Origin: JBGQDM01 sp041495845
GTDB lineage: Bacteria > Acidobacteriota > Terriglobia > Terriglobales > Acidobacteriaceae
Assembly (NCBI GenBank): GCA_041495845.1
Contig: JBGQDM010000152.1
Location: 1 to 5,864 of the forward strand
Length of the DNA: 5,864 nucleotides
Direction of reading: 5' to 3'
Program-made: the position numbers and the translations under genes
Notes under the pieces: generated by a model
Databases searched by the model: none
The model's input: only the letters and a program-made list of their open reading frames with translations
What the model was told of the DNA's origin: nothing
Part shown: in pieces, positions 4,767-5,864 of the stretch
Layout: each line of letters starts with the position of its first letter
Numbering within the stretch: position 1 is the stretch's first letter

Positions 4767-5531
4767 ATGCAACAACTCGTAGCAACGATGCAACCGCAAG
4801 CGGAGGCGTGGAGCGCCGAGGAGGTGTTGCGCTGGGCCTTTGCTGAATTTGGTTCCGGCCTTGCGATCGCCTCTGCTTTCGGCGCCGAGGGCATGGTGAT
4901 GATCGACTTGGCCGCGAAGATCCGTCCCGACTCTCGCGTCTTCACGCTGGATACCGATTTTCTTTTTCCCGAGACCTACGCCTTGATGGAGCGGATCGAA
5001 GCACGTTACCGCATCCGGGTGGAGCGGGTGCGCGCCGGCGTGACGCCCGAAGAGCAGACCCGCCAGCACGGCCCTCATCTATGGAAGACCAACCCCGACC
5101 TCTGCTGCCAGATGCGGAAGGTGGAACCGCTGCGCTTGAAGCTCGCTGAGTTGCAGGCCTACGCGACGGCCATCCGCCGCGACCAGACCCCGGCACGGGC
5201 CAGCGCACAGAAGATCGAGTGGGACCAGCGTTTCAGCATCGTCAAAGTCAATCCTCTCGCCGACTGGAGTTCTGACGACGTTTGGGACTACATCCGCGCC
5301 CACCACTTGGAGTACAACCCGCTGCACGATCAGCACTACCCCAGCATTGGCTGCACGCACTGCACCCGCGCCGTTCTCCCCGGAGAAGAACCACGCGCCG
5401 GACGGTGGGCAGGACTAGAAAAAACAGAGTGCGGATTGCACGAGAGAAGGCCGACTGCGGCACTCATTCCCGAAGCGGAGTTAGCCAAGGCGGCCGTGGC
5501 GGGGCAGGTCGACCCGGAGGGTGGGGGTTAA
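4767..5531 (+). CDS. cysH: CysH, adenylyl-sulfate (APS) reductase, iron-sulfur type
   Basis: A 254-residue cytoplasmic reductase of the PAPS reductase family, using thioredoxin-type thiols to release sulfite from an activated sulfate. Seen in order: SAFGAEGMVMIDL (36-48, nucleotide-binding loop), LDTDFLFPET (61-70), CC (113-114), AIRRDQTPARA (135-145), WSSDDVWDYI (167-176), GCTHC (195-199) and KTECGLH (219-225), whose Cys222 is the catalytic residue. The CC plus CxxC pairs are the [4Fe-4S] ligands that mark APS reductases; PAPS-specific enzymes lack them. So the substrate is probably APS and no APS kinase step is needed. The start is set by AAGGAG at 4754-4759. An 80-nt gap separates it from cobA. 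No terminator or convincing promoter is seen in the gap, so it is probably the last visible gene of the operon. The C-terminal tail after residue 240 is low-complexity. Confidence 0.93.
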   Translation: MQQLVATMQPQAEAWSAEEVLRWAFAEFGSGLAIASAFGAEGMVMIDLAAKIRPDSRVFTLDTDFLFPETYALMERIEARYRIRVERVRAGVTPEEQTRQHGPHLWKTNPDLCCQMRKVEPLRLKLAELQAYATAIRRDQTPARASAQKIEWDQRFSIVKVNPLADWSSDDVWDYIRAHHLEYNPLHDQHYPSIGCTHCTRAVLPGEEPRAGRWAGLEKTECGLHERRPTAALIPEAELAKAAVAGQVDPEGGG

Positions 5532-5835
5532 TGATGAGGTGGCGAAATAAATCAACAGACAGTGACACGCCGAACTCGTTTTGGATCGGCAGTTCCAGTT
5601 TGGGATAGCGACGTACGGCGGGCGGCGAGTTCGCTGTGGATATCCGAGAGCGCAATTAGGTTGGAGGTTGGCGACACGGTAACAGTTTTCGCCAGCGCTT
5701 TCAGCGGCTTGCGTCGAGCACAGGACTTTCTTCCGTTCCACAAGTGGTACCGCTGCCGGCATGGCACGCGGCATGCAGTGAGGAGTCAATGCAAGGATGG
5801 GCTGCGGCGTGGAGCCGGCCATTCGAAGGAGCGAC
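5532..5835. other. Gene-poor stretch downstream of cysH
   Basis: About 300 nt in which I recognise no gene. Open frames on both strands are short, have no ribosome binding site I trust, and give low-complexity Arg/Pro/Ser-rich translations. No hairpin followed by a T-tract is seen after cysH, so the operon may end by Rho or weak termination, or continue. A palindrome GGATATCC (5638-5645) and a direct repeat of GGCATG near 5758-5775 are present and probably incidental. Confidence 0.4.
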
Positions 5836-5864
5836 GTGAAGGACATCAACTTGGTGTTGCGGGA
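5836..5864 (+). CDS. Start of an uncharacterised small protein (runs off right edge)
   Basis: GTG at 5836-5838 is preceded by AAGGAG (5826-5831) at a spacing of four. Nine codons are visible before the edge, reading M-K-D-I-N-L-V-L-R. The opening 'KDINLVLR' matches my memory of short acidobacterial hypothetical proteins that continue into a charged coiled-coil, but nine residues are far too few to prove this. The gap of about 300 nt suggests it is separate from the sulfur operon. Confidence 0.42.

Noticed and set aside
5481..5849. A 122-codon minus-strand frame over the end of cysH and the gene-poor stretch.
   Set aside because: It overlaps the well-supported cysH end, shows no family motif, and competes with other equally featureless frames in the same region.

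Overview
The window reads as chromosomal DNA from a GC-rich bacterium, most likely an acidobacterium. That placement is an inference from gene content and from partial genes at both edges that resemble small protein families I remember as common in Acidobacteriota; no rRNA or other firm marker is present. No mobile element, tRNA, rRNA or CRISPR array is visible.

Layout. Positions 1-179 (minus strand) hold the start of an uncharacterised protein running off the left edge. Positions 378-1124 (minus) hold larB, a nickel-pincer cofactor biosynthesis enzyme. The divergent region 1125-1601 is gene-poor but dense in signals: an inverted repeat just upstream of larB, GC-rich hairpins, and a leader in front of the plus-strand operon. 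That operon runs sir (1602-3311), sirC (3314-3922), cobA (3919-4686) and, after an 80-nt gap, cysH (4767-5531). About 300 nt without a recognisable gene follow, and another small gene begins at 5836 and leaves the window.

Function. The operon is a compact assimilatory sulfate-reduction unit. CysH, with the paired-cysteine motifs of iron-sulfur APS reductases, makes sulfite. Sir, a sirohaem/[4Fe-4S] reductase, makes sulfide. CobA and SirC supply the sirohaem that Sir needs: CobA makes precorrin-2 and SirC oxidises it to sirohydrochlorin. ATP sulfurylase and a separate cysteine synthase are not in the window.

Most interesting signal. Upstream of sir is a short open frame (ATG 1422 to TAG 1514) in which six of seven consecutive codons are cysteine codons (C-C-M-C-C-C-C). 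It is followed 25 nt later by a textbook intrinsic terminator (12-bp stem, GAGA loop, U-tract; 1540-1576) that ends 25 nt before the sir start codon. An alternative helix (1493-1506 with 1534-1544) would disrupt the terminator. Together these look like a cysteine-responsive transcription attenuator for the sulfur-assimilation operon, analogous to the trp/his leaders of enterobacteria. A second set of mutually exclusive hairpins lies further upstream at 1342-1408.
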